A DNA stretch of 64,000 nt, taken from contig CALUVT010000001.1 in assembly GCA_944324345.1 (NCBI GenBank), positions 636,447 to 700,446 on the forward strand. The letters are read 5' to 3'. A program made the translations under genes and the position numbers. This document shows, in pieces, positions 43,490-51,769 of this stretch. The stretch is from Candidatus Gastranaerophilales bacterium (lineage in GTDB: Bacteria; Cyanobacteriota; Vampirovibrionia; Gastranaerophilales; Gastranaerophilaceae). The notes beneath the pieces were generated by a model. The model was not told the origin of the DNA and did no database searches. It was given only the letters and a program-made list of their open reading frames with translations. Position 1 is the stretch's first letter. Each line of letters starts with the position of its first letter.

Positions 43490-43506
43490 AGTGTAAATTC
43501 TACACT
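43490..43506. promoter_or_regulatory. Inverted repeat upstream of the sRNA promoter
   Basis: AGTGTA (43490-43495) / TACACT (43501-43506), 5-base spacer, 46 bases before the -35 box at 43552. A regulator site or small hairpin; unassigned. The remainder of the 404-base gap 43330-43733 is AT-rich apart from the sRNA unit. Confidence 0.35.
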
Positions 43507-43551
43507 ATATGGGCGTTGTAGGATTTCGTAAAAATTTATAAAACAATTATA

Positions 43552-43579
43552 TTGACATTTAAAATATAGTATGTAATAA
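43552..43579 (+). promoter_or_regulatory. Promoter of a candidate sRNA
   Basis: A consensus TTGACA (43552-43557), 16-base spacer, TAATAA (43574-43579). It has the best -35 box I noticed in the window and no ORF downstream before the terminator at 43702. Confidence 0.7.
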
Positions 43580-43585
43580 TAATTA

Positions 43586-43727
43586 CATAAGATTTAAGTG
43601 TAGTCGAAACACTAAATATAAATAGAATTCATTAACCCCAAAAACATATAAACTCCTAAATAATAAACACTAAAAGAGACCATTAGGATGCAGAAAACGA
43701 CCCACTCAGAAATGAGTGGTTTTTTTT
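43586..43727 (+). ncRNA. Candidate intergenic small RNA, about 140 nt
   Basis: The unit runs from a consensus promoter (43552-43579) to a strong terminator, with no convincing ORF. The 5' part forms a hairpin GTGT (43599-43602) / ACAC with loop AGTCGAA. The middle is A-rich and looks single-stranded; it includes AACTCCTAA (43651-43659), whose CUCCU could pair with Shine-Dalgarno sequences, as in cyanobacterial Yfr1. The target is unknown. It faces rsmG on the other strand. Confidence 0.6.
43702..43727 (+). terminator. Terminator of the candidate sRNA
   Basis: CCACTCA (43702-43708) / TGAGTGG (43713-43719) with GAAA tetraloop and eight T. A textbook intrinsic terminator on the plus strand. Confidence 0.93.
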
Positions 43728-43733
43728 ATCCTC

Positions 43734-44345
43734 TTATTTTTTTCTGTTGATTATTACTAAATTCCTTGTATGGTTTTCTTTTAGAGGTAATTCATAGGAA
43801 ATTAGATCAATAACTTGGGCGTTATGTTTTTTTAAAGTGTTTTTTGCCTCAAAGATTTCTTCTGATGCTTTTAATGATTTGTATGCCACAAAGTATCCAT
43901 TTTTATCCAGAAGCGGCATAGCATAGTCAATTATTACATTTAGCGGGGCTACTGCACGTGAAGTGATAATTGAAAACTTTCCGTTAATTTTTTCTGCCCT
44001 GTCGCATATCGTGTGTAAATTTTGAAGATTAAGTTCTAACTTTATATTTTCTATTGCATTAATTTTTTTTCTTATGCTATCAAGAGCAAATACTTCTATT
44101 TCAGGGTATGTTATTGCAATAGGTACAGCCGGAAATCCTCCTCCAGTACCTATATCTAAAAGTTTTGTTTTTGGATTGTTGATGTCTGGTTTTAGATATT
44201 TATTGAAGAAATTTTCTATTGAAAGACTGTCATAAATATGTTTTTCCCATAAATACTTTTCGTCATTTTTTGAAATTAAATTGAGTTTTGCATTTTGGTT
44301 TAAAAATACATTTATATATTGACTATAAAAATCCTTATTATTCAT
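43734..44345 (-). CDS. rsmG: 16S rRNA (guanine527-N7)-methyltransferase RsmG
   Basis: 203 residues, usual length. The SAM site KLLDIGTGGGFPAVPIAI spans 61-78, and FALDSIRKKINAIENIKLE (about 85-103) and SIITSRAVAPL are family motifs. It methylates G527 of 16S rRNA in the 30S subunit. The start overlaps the stop of the ATPase-TPR gene by eight bases, so it is translated from the same mRNA. In many genomes rsmG sits by parA/parB or mnmG; here the partner is unusual. Confidence 0.95.
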   Translation of the reverse strand: MNNKDFYSQYINVFLNQNAKLNLISKNDEKYLWEKHIYDSLSIENFFNKYLKPDINNPKTKLLDIGTGGGFPAVPIAITYPEIEVFALDSIRKKINAIENIKLELNLQNLHTICDRAEKINGKFSIITSRAVAPLNVIIDYAMPLLDKNGYFVAYKSLKASEEIFEAKNTLKKHNAQVIDLISYELPLKENHTRNLVIINRKK

Positions 44346-46716
44346 GGTTTAACTCTTTCACTATACTTTTAAATTTCTCTTCTCCAATTTTAATTTTCAA
44401 ATCGCTTATACGCATTTTTATTTTGTTTATGTTGTCTTTTGTGAAATTATTCGTAGCAAGTTTGTATGCATTTATATAATTTTCAAGGGATTTAGAAAAC
44501 TCTTTGCTTGCGTAATAAAAATCTCCAAATGCAACATCTGCGGATGCTATATAAAATGTTTCGTTTAATTCCACAGCACAAGCTTTTGCTCTTTTAAGAT
44601 ATGAAAGAGCTTTTTGGGGAAATTTGTCTGAAAGAATTTCATAAAGTTTCATTGAGGATAAATACATACCATTGTAATTTTGAGTTATTTCATCCAGTCT
44701 ATAGCTTTCATTCAGATATTTTATTGCTAAGTCTGTTTTATCATTTTCATCATATATTGTTGCCAAATTTGAAAGTGAGGACGAAAGATATGTATTAATT
44801 TTTGGATCTTGCGATGTTTCTACACATTTTTTGTAGTATTTTACTGCATTTTTTATATCACTCTGTTCATCGTAGTTGAGTGCGTTTTTAAAGTATAATT
44901 CTGCTAATACGGATTTTTCGATTTTATTAGAATTTAGCGGGATAATATTCTTTACGCTTTCTCCGTTTATTGATGCGAGGAGAAGTTCGGACTTTATTAC
45001 CAAATTCTCGGATAATTTGTCTTTTTGAGCTAGTATGTCATTTAATATTTTTTCTGCTCTGTCGCGTTTAAACGTTATGTAATAGATATTAGCTATTTCG
45101 TACCTGCACTCTTCAATTTTTTCTGTGTCTCCTGTTGACATATAAAACTCTGTTGCAAGTTCATAGTACTTTAGAGAATTAAACCAGTCTGACATATTTT
45201 TAAAAGCTTCTCCAAGCTTTGTGTACATTGTCGGAAGAAATGTGTAATAATCATCATCTTTATTCATAGTTAAGGCTTTTTGATAAATCATTACTGTTTT
45301 TGCGTAGTTGAAGTTTTTTTCTTCCTGTTTTGCAAGATTTATCAAATCTATTAAATGAAGATTTTTAATTTCTTCTAAGGCTTCATTTTTCTTATTTGAG
45401 ATATCAACAAATTTGTTTATGGAATTTGCAATTTTATTCATTATTGCCATTTCATTTTCTTCTGAATCAAATACAAATGAAATGTTTTTTATTTGTTCAT
45501 CTTTTTCTTGTTTTGTAGTTGGTGTCTCTCTAGGCTCAACTTTCTGTTCCATAAATTGGACTTCCGGGATTGGTTTTTGTATCAAAGTCGGTTTTTTAGG
45601 GATAAAAATGTTATGATATTCTATTTCTTTACGCATTGTTTGTCTTGAGATCAACAGATCTCTTTCCAATGGTTTTAGCGGAAGTTGTGTATTGTAGAGT
45701 TCTACACAACTTTTATGAATTTTTACTGCTATATTTTCAACTATTGAATTTTCAGCAATAACCTTGTAATAATCTTGAAGATAAATTAGTGCCCCCTCAC
45801 GTGTCAGCACAAGATTATCGACAAAATAGCCAATTTTATCCGCATCATAAAGATTAAGAGTCTTTAAAAGTTTGACGTTAACCGGATGACGAATTATGGT
45901 TAGAAATCTGAATAAATGACCGCTCACGGGATCTACAAGAGAGAGTGCCTCTCTTAGGATAAAGTCGTTAAAGGATAGAAAACTTTTTGTGTATCCTGAT
46001 AAAAATTCTGTCAGATTAAGTTTTCTTATCTGCATTATTTTAATTGCCAGAGTAGTATAAAGATAATATCCTCTTGTATATTTGTACAGTTCATCGGAAA
46101 GAGGCCCTATCTGTTTAAAATCTTCAGATTTTAAATATTTTTCAAATATTCCTTTTGACAGAGCTCCAATGGAAATTTTTTCGTAATCTAATTTAAAATC
46201 GTTGTAATCAAACTTCCTGCCTATCAATATAATTTTAATATTTTTGTATTTTGAAATGTGAGTAATAAAGTTTAATATTTCAGTTTTGTTATCAATAAGT
46301 ATTTGTTCAAATGAATTTAAAATTATTATGACCGGTTTGTCAATTGACTCGAAATATGCGTTAATTTTTTGTGTGAAATTTTCTGTTTTGGTTTTCGGGA
46401 ATTTTATAACATTTTGTATTGTTAACTTTCTAAAATTATCAAAAAATTCAAGTAGTATATCGTCAAGTATGGTTGTTTCAAAACAGTTATAACGAAGAGT
46501 TATAACATCTTCATTCAAAAAAGAAAGAGCCTGATTTACAACCATAACTTTTCCTGTACCCATAAAACCGTTAACCAAAAGCAAAGAGTTTTCAGACTTT
46601 AAAAATTCAAGAATGTTCTCGATTTTGTCAATATTATTTTCTATTAAAAACTGATTAATTCCGATGTCTTGTTTTTGAATTACTTTCTTGTCAGCAATTT
46701 CTTTAATGAATTCCAT
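44338..46716 (-). CDS. P-loop ATPase with a long TPR domain (STAND-like)
   Basis: 792 residues, no signal peptide. An N-terminal P-loop ATPase domain has Walker A NGFMGTGKV (49-57) and Walker B KPVIIILNSFEQIL (about 127-140). The residue after the Walker lysine is Val, not Ser/Thr, which is unusual. A winged-helix-like middle (about 240-330) and a charged linker (370-420) lead to about seven TPR units (460-780), for example YYTFLPTMYTKLGEAFKN and ALSYLKRAKACAVE. This is the architecture of MalT/NACHT-type STAND signalling proteins. The function is unknown. It is co-transcribed with rsmG by overlap. Confidence 0.75.
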   Translation of the reverse strand: MEFIKEIADKKVIQKQDIGINQFLIENNIDKIENILEFLKSENSLLLVNGFMGTGKVMVVNQALSFLNEDVITLRYNCFETTILDDILLEFFDNFRKLTIQNVIKFPKTKTENFTQKINAYFESIDKPVIIILNSFEQILIDNKTEILNFITHISKYKNIKIILIGRKFDYNDFKLDYEKISIGALSKGIFEKYLKSEDFKQIGPLSDELYKYTRGYYLYTTLAIKIMQIRKLNLTEFLSGYTKSFLSFNDFILREALSLVDPVSGHLFRFLTIIRHPVNVKLLKTLNLYDADKIGYFVDNLVLTREGALIYLQDYYKVIAENSIVENIAVKIHKSCVELYNTQLPLKPLERDLLISRQTMRKEIEYHNIFIPKKPTLIQKPIPEVQFMEQKVEPRETPTTKQEKDEQIKNISFVFDSEENEMAIMNKIANSINKFVDISNKKNEALEEIKNLHLIDLINLAKQEEKNFNYAKTVMIYQKALTMNKDDDYYTFLPTMYTKLGEAFKNMSDWFNSLKYYELATEFYMSTGDTEKIEECRYEIANIYYITFKRDRAEKILNDILAQKDKLSENLVIKSELLLASINGESVKNIIPLNSNKIEKSVLAELYFKNALNYDEQSDIKNAVKYYKKCVETSQDPKINTYLSSSLSNLATIYDENDKTDLAIKYLNESYRLDEITQNYNGMYLSSMKLYEILSDKFPQKALSYLKRAKACAVELNETFYIASADVAFGDFYYASKEFSKSLENYINAYKLATNNFTKDNINKIKMRISDLKIKIGEEKFKSIVKELNHE

Positions 46717-46806
46717 ATCGTTATATTAATAGATTTCTTAAAATTTTGCAAATGAAATATTTTTATAGTATAATCCTATTATCTATTAAAACTGAAGGGG
46801 AACAGG

Positions 46807-46911
46807 ATGGAATTTTTTAGAAAACACCAAAGAGCTATTGTAGCAGTGATTGCAGTTACTTTTATTGCTTGGACTGTAGGTTTAATGATGTTGCCTCTTT
46901 TGGTTAAGTAA
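46807..46911 (+). CDS. 34-residue single-helix membrane protein
   Basis: ATG at 46807 with AGGGG 11 bases upstream and a TATAAT-like box about 40 bases upstream (46769). The product is MEFFRKHQRAIVAVIAVTF, then IAWTVGLMMLPLLVK: a charged start and one transmembrane helix. The opening FFRKHQ resembles the N-terminus of SurA/PpiD-type anchored chaperones, but there is no chaperone domain. The stop is 3 bases before the M23 peptidase ATG, so the two may be translationally coupled and work together at the membrane. Confidence 0.55.
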   Translation: MEFFRKHQRAIVAVIAVTFIAWTVGLMMLPLLVK

Positions 46912-46914
46912 GTT

Positions 46915-48039
46915 ATGAGTATAAATAGGTTTATAAAAAATATATTTATAGTATTTTTGGCTTTGCTTATAGGTAATATAAGCCTTATTGCCAGTGCTGA
47001 TCAGTTGAAAAATATTCAACAAAAACAGCGTGTTACTCATGAGAAAATTAAACGTCTTAAAGTTTTGGAACATCTTGAAAAGAGTAAGCTTTATAAAAAT
47101 CAGCAAAAACTTGAGCAAGCTTCAACCAATCTGCAAAATTCGCAAAACAGGTATGCTCAACTTGAAAGACAGTTAGCACAAATGGAAAGAGATTTAACAG
47201 CTTCTATTGCGGAATTTAATAATGCAAATATTCAGATGCGTAAAAGAATAAGACAGGTTTATAAAAATCAGCGTACAGGTATGTTTGAACTGATTCTTAC
47301 TGCAAAGGATTTGAACTCTTTACTGGATATTCTTTATTTTGAAAAAATAGTTTTGAAAAAGGATTATGCACGTATTCAGTCTGTGAAGGCAAAGTCTGAG
47401 CGTATAGCAGCTATGAAGAAGGATGTGGAAGCTAAGAAAATCGCTATGGCACAGTCAATTGAACAGATTAATTCTCAAAAGAAGGATATAAAATCTGCAA
47501 TTGCCTTGAACCAAAACATGATTAATAAGTACAAAACAGACAGAAGAACTTACGAAAAAGCAGAAAGAGAACTCGCCCGTCAGTCTGCAAGTATTCAAAG
47601 TATGATTGCAAGAAACAGAGGTAGTTCAAATATAAAAGTCAGTTCCGCAGGATTTTTAAAACCAATATCCGGCAGAATCACTTCCCCTTTTGGTTGGCGA
47701 ACCCATCCGATATTTAACAGCAGAACATTCCACTCAGGAGTTGATATTGCTGGACCTAATAAGGGAAGTATAAGAGCTTCTAATTCAGGGAAAGTTATTT
47801 ATTCCGGTTGGTATGGAGGATATGGCAAAGTTGTAATTTTAGACCATGGAATAGTTAATGGAAAACCAACCAGTACGTTGTATGCTCATATGTCATCAAT
47901 AAGAGTCGGACAAGGGCAGTTTGTAAACAAGGGTGAGGTTGTAGGTTATGAAGGGACAACCGGATACAGTACCGGACCTCATGTTCATTTTGAGGTAAGA
48001 ATTAACGGAAAACCAAACAACCCGTTGAATTACATATAA
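46915..48039 (+). CDS. EnvC-like M23 peptidase with coiled coil
   Basis: 374 residues. N-terminal signal sequence (ALLIGNISLIASADQ), then a long Gln/Lys/Glu-rich coiled coil (25-225), then a LytM/M23 domain (250-374). The zinc ligands are kept: HSGVD (H273, D277), YAH (H325) and HVHFE (H356, H358). The protein could therefore be a true D,D-endopeptidase rather than only an amidase activator such as EnvC, which has lost ligands. It acts in the periplasm on peptidoglycan during division. It is upstream of the OstA-like gene with a 12-base gap. Confidence 0.9.
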   Translation: MSINRFIKNIFIVFLALLIGNISLIASADQLKNIQQKQRVTHEKIKRLKVLEHLEKSKLYKNQQKLEQASTNLQNSQNRYAQLERQLAQMERDLTASIAEFNNANIQMRKRIRQVYKNQRTGMFELILTAKDLNSLLDILYFEKIVLKKDYARIQSVKAKSERIAAMKKDVEAKKIAMAQSIEQINSQKKDIKSAIALNQNMINKYKTDRRTYEKAERELARQSASIQSMIARNRGSSNIKVSSAGFLKPISGRITSPFGWRTHPIFNSRTFHSGVDIAGPNKGSIRASNSGKVIYSGWYGGYGKVVILDHGIVNGKPTSTLYAHMSSIRVGQGQFVNKGEVVGYEGTTGYSTGPHVHFEVRINGKPNNPLNYI

Positions 48040-48051
48040 GAAGGCAGAAAT

Positions 48052-50283
48052 TTGAAAAAGCAGTTATTTTTAACATTATTAATTTTATCATTAACACAAT
48101 ATTCCGCTTATTCAAAGGAATTGGTGGAAAGTCCTGCCGATTTGGAAAAGACTTTTAATGAAACTTTTTACGAGACTCCATTTATGCCGCTCCCTGATGT
48201 AGAAGTAAAAAGTGGTAATCAGACAAAGCCGGTTAAAGGTACTCCGGTATTTAAGAAGGTTCGTGTAAAGGTTACAAATTATCTTAGAGAGCGTGATTAC
48301 AAAAAAACTCAGGAACTTATTGAAAAGGAAAAACAACTTCAGGCTCAACAGGATTCTGAAGATGAGGAAAATTTACAAAAAGAGTTAAATATTAATTTTA
48401 AAAGCTCTCAAAAAGATAAAAAGAGTAAGAGTGTTTCTAAAGGTCAAAAAGAATCTTCTGAAACTGCAGAAGAACAATCAAATTCCCAAGAAAAAACTTT
48501 AGAGCTTGAAGGTTCTGTAAAAGAACAGTCTACCAGCAATAATGTTGTGCTAGATGCTGATAATATTGATTTTGACGATGAAACACAAAATATAACAGCA
48601 ACAGGCAGACCGATTTTGAAATTCCCTCAGCAAAACGTGATTTTGAAAGCTGACAGAATGGTATATAACAAAGATTCAAATATCTTAAAAGCTTATGGAA
48701 ACGTTGAGCTTGTTCGTGACGGTAACACTATGTATGGTGAATACATGCAAGTTAATATGAACGAGGAAAGTGCTTTTATGGATAATTTTAGTGCGAAAGA
48801 ATCGTTTATGACCGTAACAGCCAGAAAATCTGAAATGGAAGGTGATAAGGTAATTCTCCATGATGGAAAGATTGAGTCAAAAGAATCATATATCCTAAAT
48901 CTTCAAACAAAAATGATTGGAGGTAATAACTTCAACAACATGATAATTGATGATGAAGACAGGTCTTCAATCTCAGATGATGTGGGAGACACTGCTGTTC
49001 ATGTCAAAGCTGACGAGATATATGTTAATGCGAAAAAGAATAATGATGTTATAACTTTAAAAAAAGCAAAAATAAGCTATGGGGATCATGAACTTTTTAC
49101 CATTCCATCGATAACTGCTCATACAAACAAAAAACGTGAATTCTTTGAAGCGAATTATCCGGAATTCGGTTCAAGAGGAAAACTTGGAATGTACATAGGT
49201 CCTGGATTTGTTTTTGATACCCCTTTACAGGATGGTTCTACAGTTAAAATATTACCAATTTTGAACAATAAAAGCGGAATAGGTTTTGGAGGATTGTTAA
49301 AGTACCGTAGTGCAACAAACTTTACTGATTTAGGTTACGGGTCTTCTGCGGATGTATTCATAATGAAAGGTAAACAATACCTTGATGATAAATTATACTT
49401 GCAATATGGTGCAAATTCGTACATGGATGAATGGTTCTTTGGACCAAGGATGCCTAAGTATATGGCAGAGTTGGTTTATAAAGATACGACAGTTGTCCCG
49501 TCGACAATCAAAGAAGGTTTGGATTTGAATTTTAGCCATCGTTTTGCATTTGGTTATATGCAGAATAACGACCAAAATAGAAAAGGTGAAAATATCCCCG
49601 CTTCTGATATTGGGACTTTGAGAACAAGATATATGGCAGAGGTTAGCCAATCTTTGTTTAAGTACCATGATAAGGAAAATTTAAGATATTTTGATTTAGA
49701 CTTAGTATTGCAAGGAAGTGCTGCATTATATGGTACAGGTGATACTCAATTTGTTGGAAGATTGGGGCCAAGAATTCACTCTCAGTACAAATATTGGATG
49801 CAGGATGTAGGATTTTTTGCAGCAGCTTATCAAGATGGTACACCTATGGCAATGTACGATATGTACAGGTATGGTCATGCAAGTGTATATTTGAGAGAAG
49901 CTTTGAGAGTCCACAAGTATTTGACCTTAGCTTGGTCGGGAACGCTTACTCTTACCGGAGATTCTCCTAACGGTCAAATGTTTCAGGAAAACTCTTTTAT
50001 CATAGCTTTAGGACCGGATGATTTTAAGATTAACTTTGGTTATGACTGGGTTCGTAGGCAGACTTATTTCTCATTTGTAATAGCTATGGACACAAAAGGA
50101 TCTTCACTGGAGTTTGATAAGATGGTAATAAAAAATCCGGATAGGTTGTCAAGAACTGATAGAGAAGAGCCGGAACTTATAGTTTTTGATGATGAGGGAC
50201 AGGTAAATAAAAATGTTTCTCATAAAAAAATGATGTATGCAGAAGTAATAGAGTTGGAAGATCCTGATAAGGAATCAATATAA
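48052..50283 (+). CDS. OstA/LptD-like outer-membrane assembly protein
   Basis: 743 residues from a TTG at 48052; the TTG is chosen because it directly precedes a good signal peptide (MKKQLFLTLLILSLTQYSA). A charged linker (75-160) leads to an OstA/LptA-like beta-jellyroll domain (about 160-340; for example VVLDADNIDFDDETQNITATG and LKADRMVYNKDSNILKAYGNVEL, each shortened), then a C-terminal part (350-710) rich in aromatic strand patterns that fit a barrel. LptD inserts LPS in the outer leaflet; cyanobacterial OstA proteins are remote from the E. coli form. lpxI and lpxB lie downstream, supporting an LPS role. Confidence 0.8.
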   Translation: MKKQLFLTLLILSLTQYSAYSKELVESPADLEKTFNETFYETPFMPLPDVEVKSGNQTKPVKGTPVFKKVRVKVTNYLRERDYKKTQELIEKEKQLQAQQDSEDEENLQKELNINFKSSQKDKKSKSVSKGQKESSETAEEQSNSQEKTLELEGSVKEQSTSNNVVLDADNIDFDDETQNITATGRPILKFPQQNVILKADRMVYNKDSNILKAYGNVELVRDGNTMYGEYMQVNMNEESAFMDNFSAKESFMTVTARKSEMEGDKVILHDGKIESKESYILNLQTKMIGGNNFNNMIIDDEDRSSISDDVGDTAVHVKADEIYVNAKKNNDVITLKKAKISYGDHELFTIPSITAHTNKKREFFEANYPEFGSRGKLGMYIGPGFVFDTPLQDGSTVKILPILNNKSGIGFGGLLKYRSATNFTDLGYGSSADVFIMKGKQYLDDKLYLQYGANSYMDEWFFGPRMPKYMAELVYKDTTVVPSTIKEGLDLNFSHRFAFGYMQNNDQNRKGENIPASDIGTLRTRYMAEVSQSLFKYHDKENLRYFDLDLVLQGSAALYGTGDTQFVGRLGPRIHSQYKYWMQDVGFFAAAYQDGTPMAMYDMYRYGHASVYLREALRVHKYLTLAWSGTLTLTGDSPNGQMFQENSFIIALGPDDFKINFGYDWVRRQTYFSFVIAMDTKGSSLEFDKMVIKNPDRLSRTDREEPELIVFDDEGQVNKNVSHKKMMYAEVIELEDPDKESI

Positions 50284-50912
50284 TGAATAAGTTACAAAAA
50301 TTAAAGTCGGAATTAATTGAGTATGGGAAACTGGCAGGTGTAAAAAATTTTACACCCGGATATTCGGGTAATATGTCCGCAAGATATGATGACAAAATAC
50401 TTATCACATCAAGCGGAAGTTCTAACGGATATTTGTCGGAAGATGAACTTGTGATTATGGATTATGAGGGGAATTTGATAGAAGGAGGAAAGAAACCTTC
50501 ATCTGAAAAGATGCTTCATGTTGAATTTTATAAACAGAGACCCGATGTAAATTATATAATTCATGTTCATTCTCCTTTTTTAAGCACTTTTGCTTGTTGC
50601 AGGATTGCTTTGGATGAGCCTGTGATGGCTGAAAATGTTTTTTATTTCGGCCAAATCCCTCTGGCTGACTATGGTTTACCATCATCTATGGATTTGGTAG
50701 AAAAAACAGCAAAATATTTTAAGGACTATGATGCTGTATTGATGGCAAATCACGGTTTTATCGTTGGGGATAAGACTATAAAGGATGCATTTTTCAAGCT
50801 TGAGCTTGCAGAATCTTATGCACAAGTTGTGTTTAATACAAAACTGTTGGGCGGAGCTAAGCTTTTTACTGATAAAGAAGTCGGTGAGATTAATGCTCTA
50901 AAAAATAAGTAG
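50283..50912 (+). CDS. Class II aldolase/adducin-family protein
   Basis: 209 residues, the size of L-fuculose-1-phosphate aldolase and MtnB. The zinc ligands HVHS (H94, H96) and H157 in ANHGFIVG are present; GYSGNMSAR (26-34) and SSGSSNG bind the phosphate. The likely reaction is cleavage of a ketose 1-phosphate or dehydration of methylthioribulose 1-phosphate; which one is not decidable. It starts on the last base of the upstream gene's stop (50283), so coupling is likely. Its presence in an LPS gene run is odd. Confidence 0.85.
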   Translation: MNKLQKLKSELIEYGKLAGVKNFTPGYSGNMSARYDDKILITSSGSSNGYLSEDELVIMDYEGNLIEGGKKPSSEKMLHVEFYKQRPDVNYIIHVHSPFLSTFACCRIALDEPVMAENVFYFGQIPLADYGLPSSMDLVEKTAKYFKDYDAVLMANHGFIVGDKTIKDAFFKLELAESYAQVVFNTKLLGGAKLFTDKEVGEINALKNK

Positions 50913-50951
50913 TTGTGATATAATTATTTTATGTAAAAGAGGTAAATAAAC

Positions 50952-51767
50952 GTGTCATTAATGTTAGAAAATAAACAAGGATTAATTGCCGGAGACGGGA
51001 CTTTACCCGTTAAAATGGCTCAGTATGCTAAGGAAAACGGATTTGAAGTAGTTTGTATTTCTTTGGCAAATGATAATTTGAGACAGTTAAAAAAATATTG
51101 TTCAAAGGTTTACTCTTGCCATCCCGGTGAAGTTAACAGAATTGAACAAATACTAAAGGATGAAGAGATAAAACAAGCTACTTTCCTTGGTAAAGTCCAC
51201 AAACGTGTACTTTTGCAGTTACACAAGTTTGATAGACGTGCAATAGAACTCCTGAAAGAAGCTCAAAGGTTAAATGATGATCAGGTAATGCTTTTGATAG
51301 TTAAAGAATTTGAAAAAGCAGGCATTACGGTGTTGGATCAAACTATTTTTATCAAAAATCTTATGATACCTTCGGGTGTACTAGGTAAAATAAAACCAAC
51401 AGAAGCTCAGATGGAAGATGTAAATTACGGATTTTGGCTTGCTAAAGAAATGGGTAAAATTGATGTCGGACAATCTGTTGTTATAAAAGATAAGATGATT
51501 ATGGCAGTTGAGGCCATTGAAGGGACTGATATGTGTATCAAACGCGGTTCCAAATTGGCAAAGAAAAATGCAGTGGTTGTCAAAGTCGCTAAACCATCTC
51601 AGGACAAAAGGTTTGATATTCCTGCAATAGGTTTAAGAACTCTAAAAACAATGAAAAAATATAAGGCGGATTTGATTGCGGTTGAGGCCAATGAAACTAT
51701 TATAGTTGACCAAGAGAAGGTTATCCAATTTGCGGATGAAAATGATATTGTAATAATGGCAGTATAA
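50952..51767 (+). CDS. lpxI: UDP-2,3-diacylglucosamine pyrophosphatase LpxI
   Basis: 271 residues from a GTG at 50952 with GAGGT about 9 bases upstream (an ATG three codons later is possible). DUF1009/LpxI motifs: LIAGDGTLPVKMAQYAKENG at the start, ATFLGKVHKR near 75, and DKRFDIPAIGLRTLKTM near 218. The conserved Asp of the catalytic domain is in that C-terminal block. LpxI replaces LpxH in lipid A synthesis by making lipid X. The lpxB gene follows after 2 bases, so substrate passes directly to the next step. Confidence 0.93.
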   Translation: MSLMLENKQGLIAGDGTLPVKMAQYAKENGFEVVCISLANDNLRQLKKYCSKVYSCHPGEVNRIEQILKDEEIKQATFLGKVHKRVLLQLHKFDRRAIELLKEAQRLNDDQVMLLIVKEFEKAGITVLDQTIFIKNLMIPSGVLGKIKPTEAQMEDVNYGFWLAKEMGKIDVGQSVVIKDKMIMAVEAIEGTDMCIKRGSKLAKKNAVVVKVAKPSQDKRFDIPAIGLRTLKTMKKYKADLIAVEANETIIVDQEKVIQFADENDIVIMAV

Positions 51768-51769
51768 AA

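Noticed and set aside
43690..43760. Short plus-strand ORF beginning at 43688 (MQKTTHSEM...).
   Set aside because: It reads through the intrinsic terminator stem and T-run, has no ribosome site, and runs into rsmG on the other strand.
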